A DNA stretch of 23,402 nucleotides. Source: JBEVNR01 sp040507985. Lineage in GTDB: Bacteria; Pseudomonadota; Alphaproteobacteria; Rickettsiales; UBA6187. Below are positions 1 to 7,053 of the stretch, piece by piece. Position 1 is the stretch's first letter. Each line of letters begins with the position of its first letter. The notes under the pieces are model-generated. The model was given only the letters and a program-made list of their open reading frames with translations, did not search any database and was not told the origin of the DNA. The stretch covers positions 1-23,402 of the forward strand of contig JBEVNR010000051.1 of NCBI GenBank assembly GCA_040507985.1, in the 5' to 3' direction. Position numbers and translations under genes: made by a program.

Positions 1-88
1 GTTCCGCCGTTTTGCTCGCGCATATATCCGAGCAAAAATAACGCAGAATTTTTTTGATCCCGTACTCGTTCAAATGCCTGTTGCTCAT
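1..88 (-). CDS. IS1595-family transposase, N-terminal fragment (runs off window)
   Basis: The minus strand reads from an ATG at 88-86 with a good Shine-Dalgarno (AAGGAAAG, 3 nt before the ATG). The translation begins MSNRHLNEYGIKKILRYF and continues with CSDICASKTAE. A short polar start followed by a helix of the type 'K-ILR-F--D--ASKTAELL' is typical of the N-terminal helix-turn-helix region of IS1595/ISXO2-like DDE transposases. Only 29 codons are present because the window ends here. The fragment cannot be called intact or broken from this end alone. The family assignment is supported by the C-terminal fragment at the other end of the window. Confidence 0.75.
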   Translation of the reverse strand, partial: MSNRHLNEYGIKKILRYFCSDICASKTAE

Positions 89-104
89 AGACTTTCCTTA
101 TATC

Positions 105-131
105 GGCTAGTCTAGGCGCTAGTCAAGAGCC
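105..131. repeat. IS terminal inverted repeat (left copy)
   Basis: This 27-bp stretch is the reverse complement of 23272-23298 with three mismatches. It contains two copies of CTAG-bearing GACTAGC. The base following it (132) starts host sequence. Confidence 0.85.
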
Positions 132-2384
132 TAAGCAATTGACGGCTGTACGGACAACGCTTCGCACACGAAGAAACTTATTTTACCTCTGCCTGCGGAC
201 GGTAGCCTGACGACGTTAAGCGCCCACGATTGTCCCCAAGACAAGGAAAGCGTTGACGCCATCATCGGCCGCGCGCACGGATTGGAACACGTGAAAATCA
301 GCGACGTTGGCTACCCCGGACACTTAAGGCGTCTATTTCAGAACTTGTCGCACGACGGAAGGATCACGATATTTTGTATTGAAAACTGCTTTGTCGCTCG
401 AAATGCGCTTTCCGATCTGAAGAACTGCCTAAGCGGCGTAACGGAAGCGAATCTCAATTTTTGTTTGACGTCGCATGCTCATACGGATGCCGCATTCCAC
501 GCTTTTCCTAAAGACGGACGTTTGACGGTATTGTTCATCGACCGCGCTCCCATTCACCGTCGCACCATTCAAAACCATGGCGATTGCCTGGCGGGAGTGA
601 CGCACGTCACGGTAAACGATTGTTTTAAGAGCGAACCGGCCGAGACGGTAACCGCCTTTCTGGAGCGCTTGCCCGACGACCGGCTCAAATTGCTTTTCAT
701 GGAAAACGCTCCCCTGAACGACGACGGCGCCGACGCGCTTGCCGCGCGCGCGGGAGGGTTGACGCGTTTATGCATTAACGGCTGCACCAAAAATGAAGCC
801 CATACGACGCTTATTCTCTGCGCGCTGCCTAAAGACGGCACGTTGCTGAAGCTATTTATAGCAAATTGCCCCGTCAATGAAGACGGCGCCAGGGAACTGA
901 CGGAAATCGTTCCCGGATTGGATGTTCTGAACGTGACCGGAACCGGCATTATGCCGAGCACGTACCCGCCGCTTGTGGCGGCGCTATGGGAGATGAGGCA
1001 ACGCGGCGGCGACGTGGGGTGTGATTTCGATCTCGCCAAGGCCGAACTATGGCGCAAGGGAAACGAACTTCGCGCGAACGCCGACCCCGCGCAGCAGGCC
1101 CTCCTAAAAAGTTTAGACGAAAAATTCAATACATTGGCAGATCGTCACGCATTTAGCGACGAAGAGGCCGAACGCATTCTGAAAACGCTCGAATGGGCGG
1201 AAACGATGCAACAAAAATTTGCCGACGCCGGCCAGATCAACCGCTTGCAGCAGCTTTCGGGGATGAGCGTCGATCAGTACGAAAACTTAATGAAGCTTTC
1301 TCAAGACGTAGATACGCTGAAATCGACCTTTGCTCGCGTCATGCATCAAGATATCGACGAACGCCATCAACACGTTTTTAAGGAAGCCATAGAAGGAATA
1401 GTGGCGGACGAGAATACGCTGCGCATGGCGCAAGAATTCTTCTGCCACTTCTATTGGGCGATCATTTCTTGTCTTGAACTTTCTCACTCGGCAACGAGCG
1501 GGATGTTTAAGGTTGGAGTGGAGAAGTTTGAAGAAAAAGCGCAGCATTTTTTCTGGGAATCAATGGGAACCGTCGGAGGCGCTACGCTAGATGCCGGGTT
1601 AGCAATGGTGTCTATGGAAGAAAATAGCGCTTTATCTTTCGACAATAAACTCAATCCTATATTTGCCGCAGCGATAGGAGCTATCCTTACCGTCTTATGC
1701 ACCATGAAGCAAGAGCACGCTGACGCTGCATACGAGACTAAACGAAGCGCAGAAGCTTTCGGCGGCTTTGCTAAAGTAATCAGGATGGACAAAAGCAACA
1801 GCTTCGCGCGCGTTCCGCCGGTCGCCAAAGATTTTGCTGCCGGCTTATCGGCATGCTTTATGTTGGATACGTTTTTCCCGGGCGCAATATACGGGTACGA
1901 CACGCTCGGCCATCGCGTCATGCCGGGAAATAGGGAAACGGCGATAAAAATGCTGCATAAATATCTTGCCGCATCGACCGACGCCATCGTTTTTCAGCGC
2001 TTTAACGACGTGAACGTAGAAGCCGCCGTCACATGGATTACGGGATACGTCCTTAAAAACGACGCGCACGCGACGTTGTTGTACGAGAAGATAAAAATTG
2101 CCCTCACGCAAGCGAGCGAATCTAAAGTGAGGCTCTACCAATCCGATTTACAGCGTTTTGAAACGCAAAAAATTGTGCCTATCCACTCGCAACTGTCGGT
2201 ACTGCGCGACGACAATGCAAAGCTAAGGCAACAAGTGGAATCGTTATACGCTATGATAGAAGAATTGGGAGATAAAGCGAACGCTCCCCTTGATTCCCTC
2301 GCCGTAGACCCAAAACATCTCGCCTTGGCGAACGAAGCGAAAGCGGAACGAGAACGCAGACAAGCTAAGCAAAATACGCAGTAA
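132..2384 (+). pseudogene. Leucine-rich-repeat-like solenoid protein, 5' end removed by IS insertion
   Basis: The frame is open from 135 to the TAA at 2382-2384. The first possible start codon (TTG, 282) falls inside a repeat, so it is not the real start. Codons 135-281 encode sequence that aligns with later repeats: IDGCTDNASHT (138-170) matches INGCTKNEAHT further on. At least five units of 52-55 residues lie between 189 and 986, with consensus LPxDGxLxxLFIxNCP followed by GLxxLxIxGCT. This pattern resembles two paired ribonuclease-inhibitor-type leucine-rich repeats. From about 990 the protein is mainly helical, with hydrophobic segments near 1455-1500 and 1660-1695. A probable coiled coil follows near 2140-2270 and the tail is charged. 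There is no signal peptide because the N-terminus is missing. The in-frame TAA at the IS junction (132-134) means the remaining reading frame has no normal start. Function is unknown; a protein-binding or effector-like role is inference only. Confidence 0.7.
189..986 (+). repeat. Five tandem ~52-residue protein repeats (LRR-like)
   Basis: Units start near 189, 345, 504, 669 and 825. Each opens with L/F-P/S-x-D-G/R-x-L and contains a hydrophobic strand (LFIxNCP) and a second strand (LxIxGC) about 25 residues later. Nucleotide identity between units is low, so the repeats are old and diverged. Confidence 0.65.
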
Positions 2385-2478
2385 CGCAGGTTGTCTTTCA
2401 TGAAAAACTCCGGTAAGTAGCGTCATAATTTTTGCATAGGTAAGGCGTAACGGCATATCCGGCACGAATAAATAACCA

Positions 2479-2500
2479 TAAAAACACAAAAAAGGGAGGG
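2479..2500. repeat. A-tract/G-tract repeat, copy 1
   Basis: TAAAAACACAAAAAAGGG is found here and, with one extra A, at 3442-3464. Both copies lie about 20-95 bp after the stop codon of a plus-strand gene and directly beyond a minus-strand mini-ORF. Confidence 0.55.
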
Positions 2501-2540
2501 GACGAAGGTAAGCGCGCTTAGCTTGGCTCCCTCTGTTTTT
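2493..2540. terminator. Bidirectional terminator-like hairpin after the repeat protein
   Basis: The stem AGGGAG (2493-2498) pairs with CTCCCT (2527-2532). The arms enclose an inner 12-bp palindrome TAAGCGCGCTTA (2509-2520). A T-rich tract (TCTGTTTTT) follows on the plus strand. On the minus strand the stem is followed by TTTTTTGTGTTTTTA, so it could stop transcription from either side. Confidence 0.6.
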
Positions 2541-2557
2541 AGACGCGCGAAATTACT

Positions 2558-2632
2558 TTAAAAAGCCTTGAAATTTCTTGAAAAATGCTGAAATTCTAGT
2601 ACAGTTGAGTCCATCTCGTTTGATAGTGCCAT
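2558..2632 (-). CDS. Possible 24-residue small protein with strong ribosome binding site
   Basis: An ATG at 2632-2630 is preceded by AAAAAAGGAGG and then five bases, one of the best Shine-Dalgarno sequences in the window. It opens a 24-codon frame beginning MALSNEMDSTVLEF and ending NFKAF. The stop is followed on the same strand by the terminator-like hairpin at 2493-2540. I recognise no family. It could be a true microprotein, a leader peptide, or the surviving 5' end of a deleted gene. The evidence is the ribosome binding site, the spacing and the downstream terminator; the peptide is too short for composition arguments. Confidence 0.35.
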   Translation of the reverse strand: MALSNEMDSTVLEFQHFSRNFKAF

Positions 2633-2674
2633 AGTTGCCTCCTTTTTTATTGCCGGCAGCTGGTGCTTTTCGTT

Positions 2675-3424
2675 ATGATTGCCCGTAAGGACGCGTTTCT
2701 TTATGAGACGAGAAAAATTCGACGATTCATAAAAACCTATCCTTGGCATGTCGGAACGTTAGCAAAAATGTTTTATTTAGCATTTTTGCTTATATGGCTT
2801 TGCTTCCACGAGGCCAATCGTTTACGCAATATGTCAACCTCCGTAACAACTGCCGTTTACCAAGACGCAAAGAACAATCCTGACTCATTTTTTACGGGCT
2901 TTTTCCCTCCTCGCCTTGCTTGCGAAGCAAAAGAAGAAAACATTCGCCAATATGCAGAGATTATGAAAGCCTGCCGACAGGCAGCGTTTATACATAACGG
3001 GAATATTGGTCGTGTTTTTCTACAGATAATTCTTATTTGTATCAATTTTGGCACAGTAACTTCATGGATTGTCTATATGCGTTCTTTTTATTCCAACGTA
3101 ATCACGGTATGCCTGTTAGGAATAACTAATTTCGCCCAATATGTTTTGTTAATGGATATTGCAAATTCCATCCTTTCCGCCCATCACGCTCTTGCCCTCA
3201 ACCAATATCTCACGATTATCCCCGGCAAGCCTCCGCTTGTTCTCGGCGGATATTCTCCGGAAGAATTTTGGACGCGCGCGATGGTTTTGTTTGTTCTTTT
3301 CGTCGCGTCGCACGTTATTCTCTATCGCCTTCCGGCCATTGATTGGAACGACCAATACGTGAATTGGAACTCTTCCGCATTAACCGAAAGGCTTGACGCG
3401 GTTACGCGTTGCAACGAGAAATAA
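2675..3424 (+). CDS. Membrane protein of unknown function, about four transmembrane helices
   Basis: The protein is about 249 residues from the ATG at 2675; a GTG at 2663 would add four residues and neither start has a clear ribosome binding site. After a basic N-terminus (KIRRFIK), hydrophobic segments appear near residues 33-50 (FYLAFLLIWLCF), 112-132 (VFLQIILICINF), 136-160 (VITVCLLGITNFAQYVLLM) and 200-220 (MVLFVLFVASHVILY). Between helices 1 and 2 lies a soluble segment of about 60 residues. I recognise no family or catalytic motif. It stands alone between the truncated repeat protein and the Nudix-like gene, all on the same strand but with gaps of about 300 bp, so an operon is unlikely. 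Confidence 0.6.
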   Translation: MIARKDAFLYETRKIRRFIKTYPWHVGTLAKMFYLAFLLIWLCFHEANRLRNMSTSVTTAVYQDAKNNPDSFFTGFFPPRLACEAKEENIRQYAEIMKACRQAAFIHNGNIGRVFLQIILICINFGTVTSWIVYMRSFYSNVITVCLLGITNFAQYVLLMDIANSILSAHHALALNQYLTIIPGKPPLVLGGYSPEEFWTRAMVLFVLFVASHVILYRLPAIDWNDQYVNWNSSALTERLDAVTRCNEK

Positions 3425-3441
3425 CTCCGTCTCCAACACAC

Positions 3442-3464
3442 TAAAAACACAAAAAAAGGGGGGG
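3442..3464. repeat. A-tract/G-tract repeat, copy 2
   Basis: TAAAAACACAAAAAAAGGG matches copy 1 at 2479-2500 and here runs into seven Gs. On the minus strand it reads as a C-tract followed by TTTTTTTGTGTTTTTA. Confidence 0.55.
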
Positions 3465-3470
3465 TGCGCA

Positions 3471-3503
3471 TAGGGAAGAAATATTGTAATTGCGCTTCCC
3501 TTG
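3471..3503. terminator. Terminator-like hairpin
   Basis: AGGGAAG pairs with CTTCCCT across a 16-nt AT-rich loop. On the minus strand it is followed by the C-tract and T-rich tract of the repeat at 3442-3464. On the plus strand it lies about 50 bp after the membrane-protein stop codon. Confidence 0.45.
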
Positions 3504-3538
3504 AGCGGAGTTTAAAAAAAGGTAAAAAATAAAATTTC

Positions 3539-3631
3539 CTATTTCCTATATCCGATGGCGATAGGTTGGCGTAAAAAATCATAAGATTCCCGCTTATGCA
3601 GAGATGACGAATAGGGGGTGGTGGCGGGCAT
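3539..3631 (-). CDS. Possible 30-residue small protein
   Basis: An ATG at 3631-3629 is preceded on the minus strand by AGGAGG with an 11-base spacer, longer than ideal. The frame runs 30 codons (MPATTPYSSSLHKRE at the start) to a TAG. It precedes the hairpin at 3471-3503 and the T-rich tract at 3442-3464. The arrangement of binding site, mini-ORF and terminator is the same as at 2493-2632, which is the main reason to list it. The two peptides share no obvious sequence. Confidence 0.2.
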   Translation of the reverse strand: MPATTPYSSSLHKRESYDFLRQPIAIGYRK

Positions 3632-3845
3632 AATGACGCTAACCTCCTGTCGCTAGGCTAGCTTCTATACGTGAATGGGTAATGATTGACGTCTTTGCCC
3701 TGCTCGTAAACGACGCACGGGAATTATAAATTTCTTGCGCGCCCGTGCGGTTTGCCTTAAGGATAAAAAACTAAACTTCCTTTTACCCTATCGGCTTTGC
3801 GTTCGCTCCCGACTTCATTTTGTTTCCGTCTTTTGCAATACCGCA

Positions 3846-4634
3846 ATGGCGGACGTTATTTCGCACGAAAAAAGCGTTCTGCATACGGCGGTCGCCTTTC
3901 TGATTGCATACAACCTCACGACAAAGAAATGCGTCACGCTTATTCGCAAAACTATATGGGGTCGAGACATTATCGGCGGGAAATGCTCCGAGGAAGATAA
4001 AACGTTTCTCGACACTCTCCGTCGCGAGTTGGGGGAGGAAACGCTGGCGTCCTTGCCGCAATTTCTGCAAGACGCCGGCGCTAAGGAAATGCCTGTATGT
4101 GGCAATAGTTGCATGACGCCGGAGGAAGAATGCGAACTCCGCTCCCTTCTGCTCGCGCTTGAACAAACCGACGTCGTTAAAATGTTAAACGACGAGCAAT
4201 TTTCGCTTTTGTGGGCAAAAGACCTGATGAAAGAGCGCGCGCTTGCCGAGGGTCGAACCGAGCATTCGCGCTGCAACGCATTTTATCTTGGGGAATTTAG
4301 CGATTCGCAATTGAATGCATATGAAGAAAAAGCTTCCCGAATAGGAAAAATTCTCTATCCGCTGTTTCAGAGAATGAAAGACAAGGGCATAACTCATGAT
4401 GAGTCTTCTTGCCTAAAAGCCTATACCGAAGCGAGCGAATATACGTTTCTTCCCGTGTCGGAAATTGCGGCAAGCGTCAATCTATGCGGCGGTTTTGGAT
4501 CCCATTCGAACGGCAAGCGCTGCAGGGCCGAATCCGCATTGGCTAAGGGTAGCATTTGCCTGCTTTTTGATACGGAAGAATTGCGCCAATCCCTTGCTCT
4601 TGCCGCCGAACGTGAGAGTTCCGCTCCGGCATGA
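3846..4634 (+). CDS. Divergent Nudix-like protein
   Basis: About 262 residues from the ATG at 3846; an upstream TTG at 3735 would add 37 poorly conserved-looking residues, and neither start has a good ribosome binding site. Residues ~7-66 look like a Nudix fold: a strand (HTAVAFLIAYN), then TLIRKTIWGRDIIGGK, then RRELGEET. The Nudix signature is GX5EX7REUXEEXGU. Here the spacing between the first Glu (E50) and the Arg-Glu pair (R60-E61) is nine rather than seven residues, while RELGEE is intact. Nudix enzymes cleave nucleoside diphosphates linked to another moiety. The remaining ~195 residues are not a part of the family I recognise and may hold a second domain with several Cys residues. No neighbouring gene suggests a substrate, so activity is inference. 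Confidence 0.5.
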   Translation: MADVISHEKSVLHTAVAFLIAYNLTTKKCVTLIRKTIWGRDIIGGKCSEEDKTFLDTLRRELGEETLASLPQFLQDAGAKEMPVCGNSCMTPEEECELRSLLLALEQTDVVKMLNDEQFSLLWAKDLMKERALAEGRTEHSRCNAFYLGEFSDSQLNAYEEKASRIGKILYPLFQRMKDKGITHDESSCLKAYTEASEYTFLPVSEIAASVNLCGGFGSHSNGKRCRAESALAKGSICLLFDTEELRQSLALAAERESSAPA

Positions 4635-4667
4635 TCGTTGGGATCAATTTTCGTTTCTTTGGTATCC

Positions 4668-4703
4668 ATGCAGCCTATGCTTCAGGTTGCGGAAGCGTTG
4701 CAT
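4668..4703. terminator. Hairpin downstream of the Nudix-like gene
   Basis: ATGCA pairs with TGCAT on the outside and GCTTC (4679-4683) with GAAGC (4692-4696) on the inside. It lies 34 bp after the stop codon. The following tract is A-rich rather than T-rich on the plus strand, so termination is plausible but not strong. Confidence 0.3.
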
Positions 4704-4776
4704 AAAAATTTAAAAAAATAATTTTCATTATTTTGATGCGTGAAAACGCAAAAAAATTTCTCTTAAGAAAAGCGCG

Positions 4777-4824
4777 CAGGGTAAAACATAAGTTATTAAC
4801 TTGTTAATTTATATTTTTACCCTG
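4777..4824. promoter_or_regulatory. Perfect 10-bp inverted repeat upstream of uvrB
   Basis: CAGGGTAAAA at 4777-4786 is repeated in inverted form as TTTTACCCTG at 4815-4824, separated by 28 AT-rich bases. It lies 111 bp before the uvrB ATG in an otherwise AT-rich 300-bp intergenic region. It may be a looping operator or a leader hairpin. No alphaproteobacterial LexA box (GTTC-N7-GTTC) was seen near uvrB. Confidence 0.35.
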
Positions 4825-4934
4825 AGAGCCTTATCAATTTAAAGGAGTAATGCTTGATTTATGTATGTGCTATGAATTAAATATTCAGCTATTTTGTTAG
4901 AGAAATATTACATTTTACGTAAGTCCTGTTTTCT

Positions 4935-6998
4935 ATGGTAGAAATTCTTATGCCCCTGCACGGCGCGCTTGCGTCTCACGACATGGCGCGCGCGAAAAAG
5001 CCGTTCGCGCTGCGTTCGGCGTATTCCCCTGCCGGCGATCAGCCGACCGCGATCGCCGCTCTATGCGACGGCATACGAAACGGCGAGAAAAACCAAGTGC
5101 TGCTGGGGGCGACCGGCACCGGAAAAACCTTCACCATGGCGCACGTCATCCATAATTTGCAACGCCCGGCGCTTATTCTGGCGCACAACAAAACGCTGGC
5201 GGCGCAATTATATTCCGAAATGAAGGGATTCTTCCCCGACAACGCGGTCGAATATTTCGTCTCTTACTACGATTATTACCAACCGGAGGCCTACGTCGCC
5301 AAAACCGACACGTTCATCGAAAAAGATTCCGCCATCAACGAGCGCATCGACCTCATGCGCCACTCGGCCACGCGCAGCCTGCTCGAGCGCGAAGACGTGA
5401 TCGTCGTGGCGTCGGTATCGTGCATTTACGGCATCGGCTCGCCGGAGTCGTACCAACGCATGACCATCCCCTTGCGCCCCGGCGATCGGGCGGCGCCGGA
5501 GGGCTTAAAAAAATCGCTGGTGGAACTATCCTACACGCGCAACGACATAGATTTTTCGCGCGGATCGTTTCGCGTGCGGGGCGATACGTTCGACATATTT
5601 CCGTCGCACTACGAAGACCGGGCGTGGCGCCTGTCGTTTTTCGGCGACGAGTTGGAAGAAATTCATGAGATCGACGCGCTCACCGGCGATAAATTATCCA
5701 AGCTGGACGAGATCGTCGTCTACGCCAACAGCCACTACGTCACCCCGCGCCCAACCTTGCTGCAAGCCATCGAATCCGTCAAAAAAGAGGCGAAAACCTG
5801 CGTCGCCGCCTTTCGCGAAGAGGGAAAAATGGTGGAGGCGCAGCGGCTTGAGCAACGCACCGCCTTCGACGTGGAAATGATGCAGCAAACGGGAAGCTGC
5901 AAGGGCATCGAAAACTATTCCCGCTATCTCTCCGGCCGCAACGAAGGCGAGCCGCCGCCGACATTATTTGAATATCTGCCGAAAAACGCCTTGCTGTTCG
6001 TAGACGAATCGCACGTCACCGTGTCGCAAATCGGCGCCATGTATAACGGCGACCGCGCGCGCAAGCAATCGCTGGTCGATTACGGCTTTCGCCTTCCCTC
6101 TGCTCGCGACAACCGTCCGCTCAAATTCGAGGAATGGCAAGAACTGCGCCCGCAAACGACGTTCGTCTCGGCCACGCCGGGCAAGTTCGAGATGGCGCTG
6201 ACGGAAGGGGAATTTATCGAGCAGGTCATTCGCCCGACGGGGTTGCTTGACCCGGTGTGCGTCGTGCGCCCCGTGGCGGAGCAGGTGGACGACCTGATGA
6301 AAGAGGCGCGCGCCGTCTGCGCGAAGGACATGCGCGTGCTGGTGACGACGCTGACGAAAAAAATGGCGGAGCATCTGTCGGAATATTTAAAGGAAAACGG
6401 GCTGAAGGTGGCCTATTTGCATTCCGACGTGGAAACGCTCGACCGCATAGAGATTATCGCGGGGTTACGCTCGGGCGAACACGATATTTTAGTGGGCGTG
6501 AACCTGCTGCGCGAAGGGCTGGACATTCCCGAATGTGGGCTTGTCGCCATTTTCGACGCCGACAAGGAAGGGTTTTTGCGGTCCGAGACGTCGCTCATTC
6601 AAACGATAGGCCGCGCCGCGCGCAACGCCGAAGGCCGGGTGATTCTGTATGCCGACACGATCACCCGTTCCATGCAAAAGGCGCTGGACGAAACCGACCG
6701 TCGCCGCGCCGTGCAGCAAGCCCATAACGAAAAACACGGGATCGTGCCGAAAACGGTGGCGAAAACCGTCTTGCGCGGGTTTGAGGACGCGCCGGCGAAA
6801 GAGAGGGAAGGCGTCGCCTCGCTTAAAAAATCGACTCTACATGCGGGCGAAAACGTGAAGCGCATGATTGAAAAGCTCCGCGCCGACATGCTCAAGGCGG
6901 CGGAAGACTTGGACTTCGAGAAGGCGATTCGCCTGCGCGACGAAATTGCGCGGCTTGAGGCGCGCGATTTCCCTTCGGCAGCTAAAACCTACCCTTAG
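4935..6998 (+). CDS. uvrB: UvrABC system protein B (excision nuclease subunit)
   Basis: UvrB takes the damaged site from UvrA, verifies the lesion with its helicase core and recruits UvrC for dual incision. The 687-residue product is close to the E. coli length (673). Walker A is GATGTGKT at residues 58-65. The damage-probing beta-hairpin YYDYYQPEAY is at 111-120. The Walker B-type motif VDESH lies near 355. Later helicase motifs include SATPG, the TLTKKMAEHL region, VGVNLLREGLDIPE and QTIGRAARN. The C-terminal UVR motif, which binds UvrC, covers the last ~40 residues (MIEKLRADMLKAAEDLDFEK). The start is uncertain: ATGs at 4935, 4950 and 4983 are all in frame, and family homology begins only near FALRSAYSPAGDQP (24 onward). 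The gene is monocistronic as far as can be seen and ends at a hairpin. Confidence 0.98.
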   Translation: MVEILMPLHGALASHDMARAKKPFALRSAYSPAGDQPTAIAALCDGIRNGEKNQVLLGATGTGKTFTMAHVIHNLQRPALILAHNKTLAAQLYSEMKGFFPDNAVEYFVSYYDYYQPEAYVAKTDTFIEKDSAINERIDLMRHSATRSLLEREDVIVVASVSCIYGIGSPESYQRMTIPLRPGDRAAPEGLKKSLVELSYTRNDIDFSRGSFRVRGDTFDIFPSHYEDRAWRLSFFGDELEEIHEIDALTGDKLSKLDEIVVYANSHYVTPRPTLLQAIESVKKEAKTCVAAFREEGKMVEAQRLEQRTAFDVEMMQQTGSCKGIENYSRYLSGRNEGEPPPTLFEYLPKNALLFVDESHVTVSQIGAMYNGDRARKQSLVDYGFRLPSARDNRPLKFEEWQELRPQTTFVSATPGKFEMALTEGEFIEQVIRPTGLLDPVCVVRPVAEQVDDLMKEARAVCAKDMRVLVTTLTKKMAEHLSEYLKENGLKVAYLHSDVETLDRIEIIAGLRSGEHDILVGVNLLREGLDIPECGLVAIFDADKEGFLRSETSLIQTIGRAARNAEGRVILYADTITRSMQKALDETDRRRAVQQAHNEKHGIVPKTVAKTVLRGFEDAPAKEREGVASLKKSTLHAGENVKRMIEKLRADMLKAAEDLDFEKAIRLRDEIARLEARDFPSAAKTYP

Positions 6999-7003
6999 AA
7001 ATA

Positions 7004-7031
7004 GAAAGGGAAGGCGGACGCCTTCCCTTTC
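7004..7031. terminator. Hairpin between convergent uvrB and the secreted-protein gene
   Basis: A perfect 12-bp stem, GAAAGGGAAGGC paired with GCCTTCCCTTTC, has a 4-base loop (GGAC). It lies 5 bp after the uvrB stop and 22 bp after the stop of the opposing gene. There is no T-tract on either strand, but position and strength suggest a shared transcription stop. Confidence 0.6.
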
Positions 7032-7053
7032 ATGGCGCAAAAGTAAGCGGCGA

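Larger units (their letters stand above)
1..131 (-). mobile_element. IS1595-family insertion sequence, left copy (transposase 5' end and terminal inverted repeat)
   Basis: This is the transposase-start end of an insertion sequence that runs off the left edge of the window. It holds the first 29 codons of a transposase on the minus strand and, outside it, a terminal repeat at 105-131. Read inward on the minus strand the tip is GGCTCTTGACTAGCGCC. The opposite tip of the same element type is found at 23272-23298 and matches in 24 of 27 positions. Both tips carry the heptamer GACTAGC twice. The boundary with host DNA is placed at 131/132 because similarity between the two tips stops there. Confidence 0.85.

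Noticed and set aside
282..290. TTG at 282 as the true start of the repeat protein
   Set aside because: Repeat-coding sequence continues upstream to 135, so the start was lost with the IS insertion.
3651..3662. GCTAGGCTAGC as a third IS tip
   Set aside because: Only the CTAG repeats resemble the IS terminal repeat; the GGCTCT tip and flanking transposase sequence are absent. It is a short palindrome, perhaps a regulator site.
4635..4934. SOS (LexA) box in the uvrB promoter
   Set aside because: No GTTC-N7-GTTC or close variant was found by reading the region.
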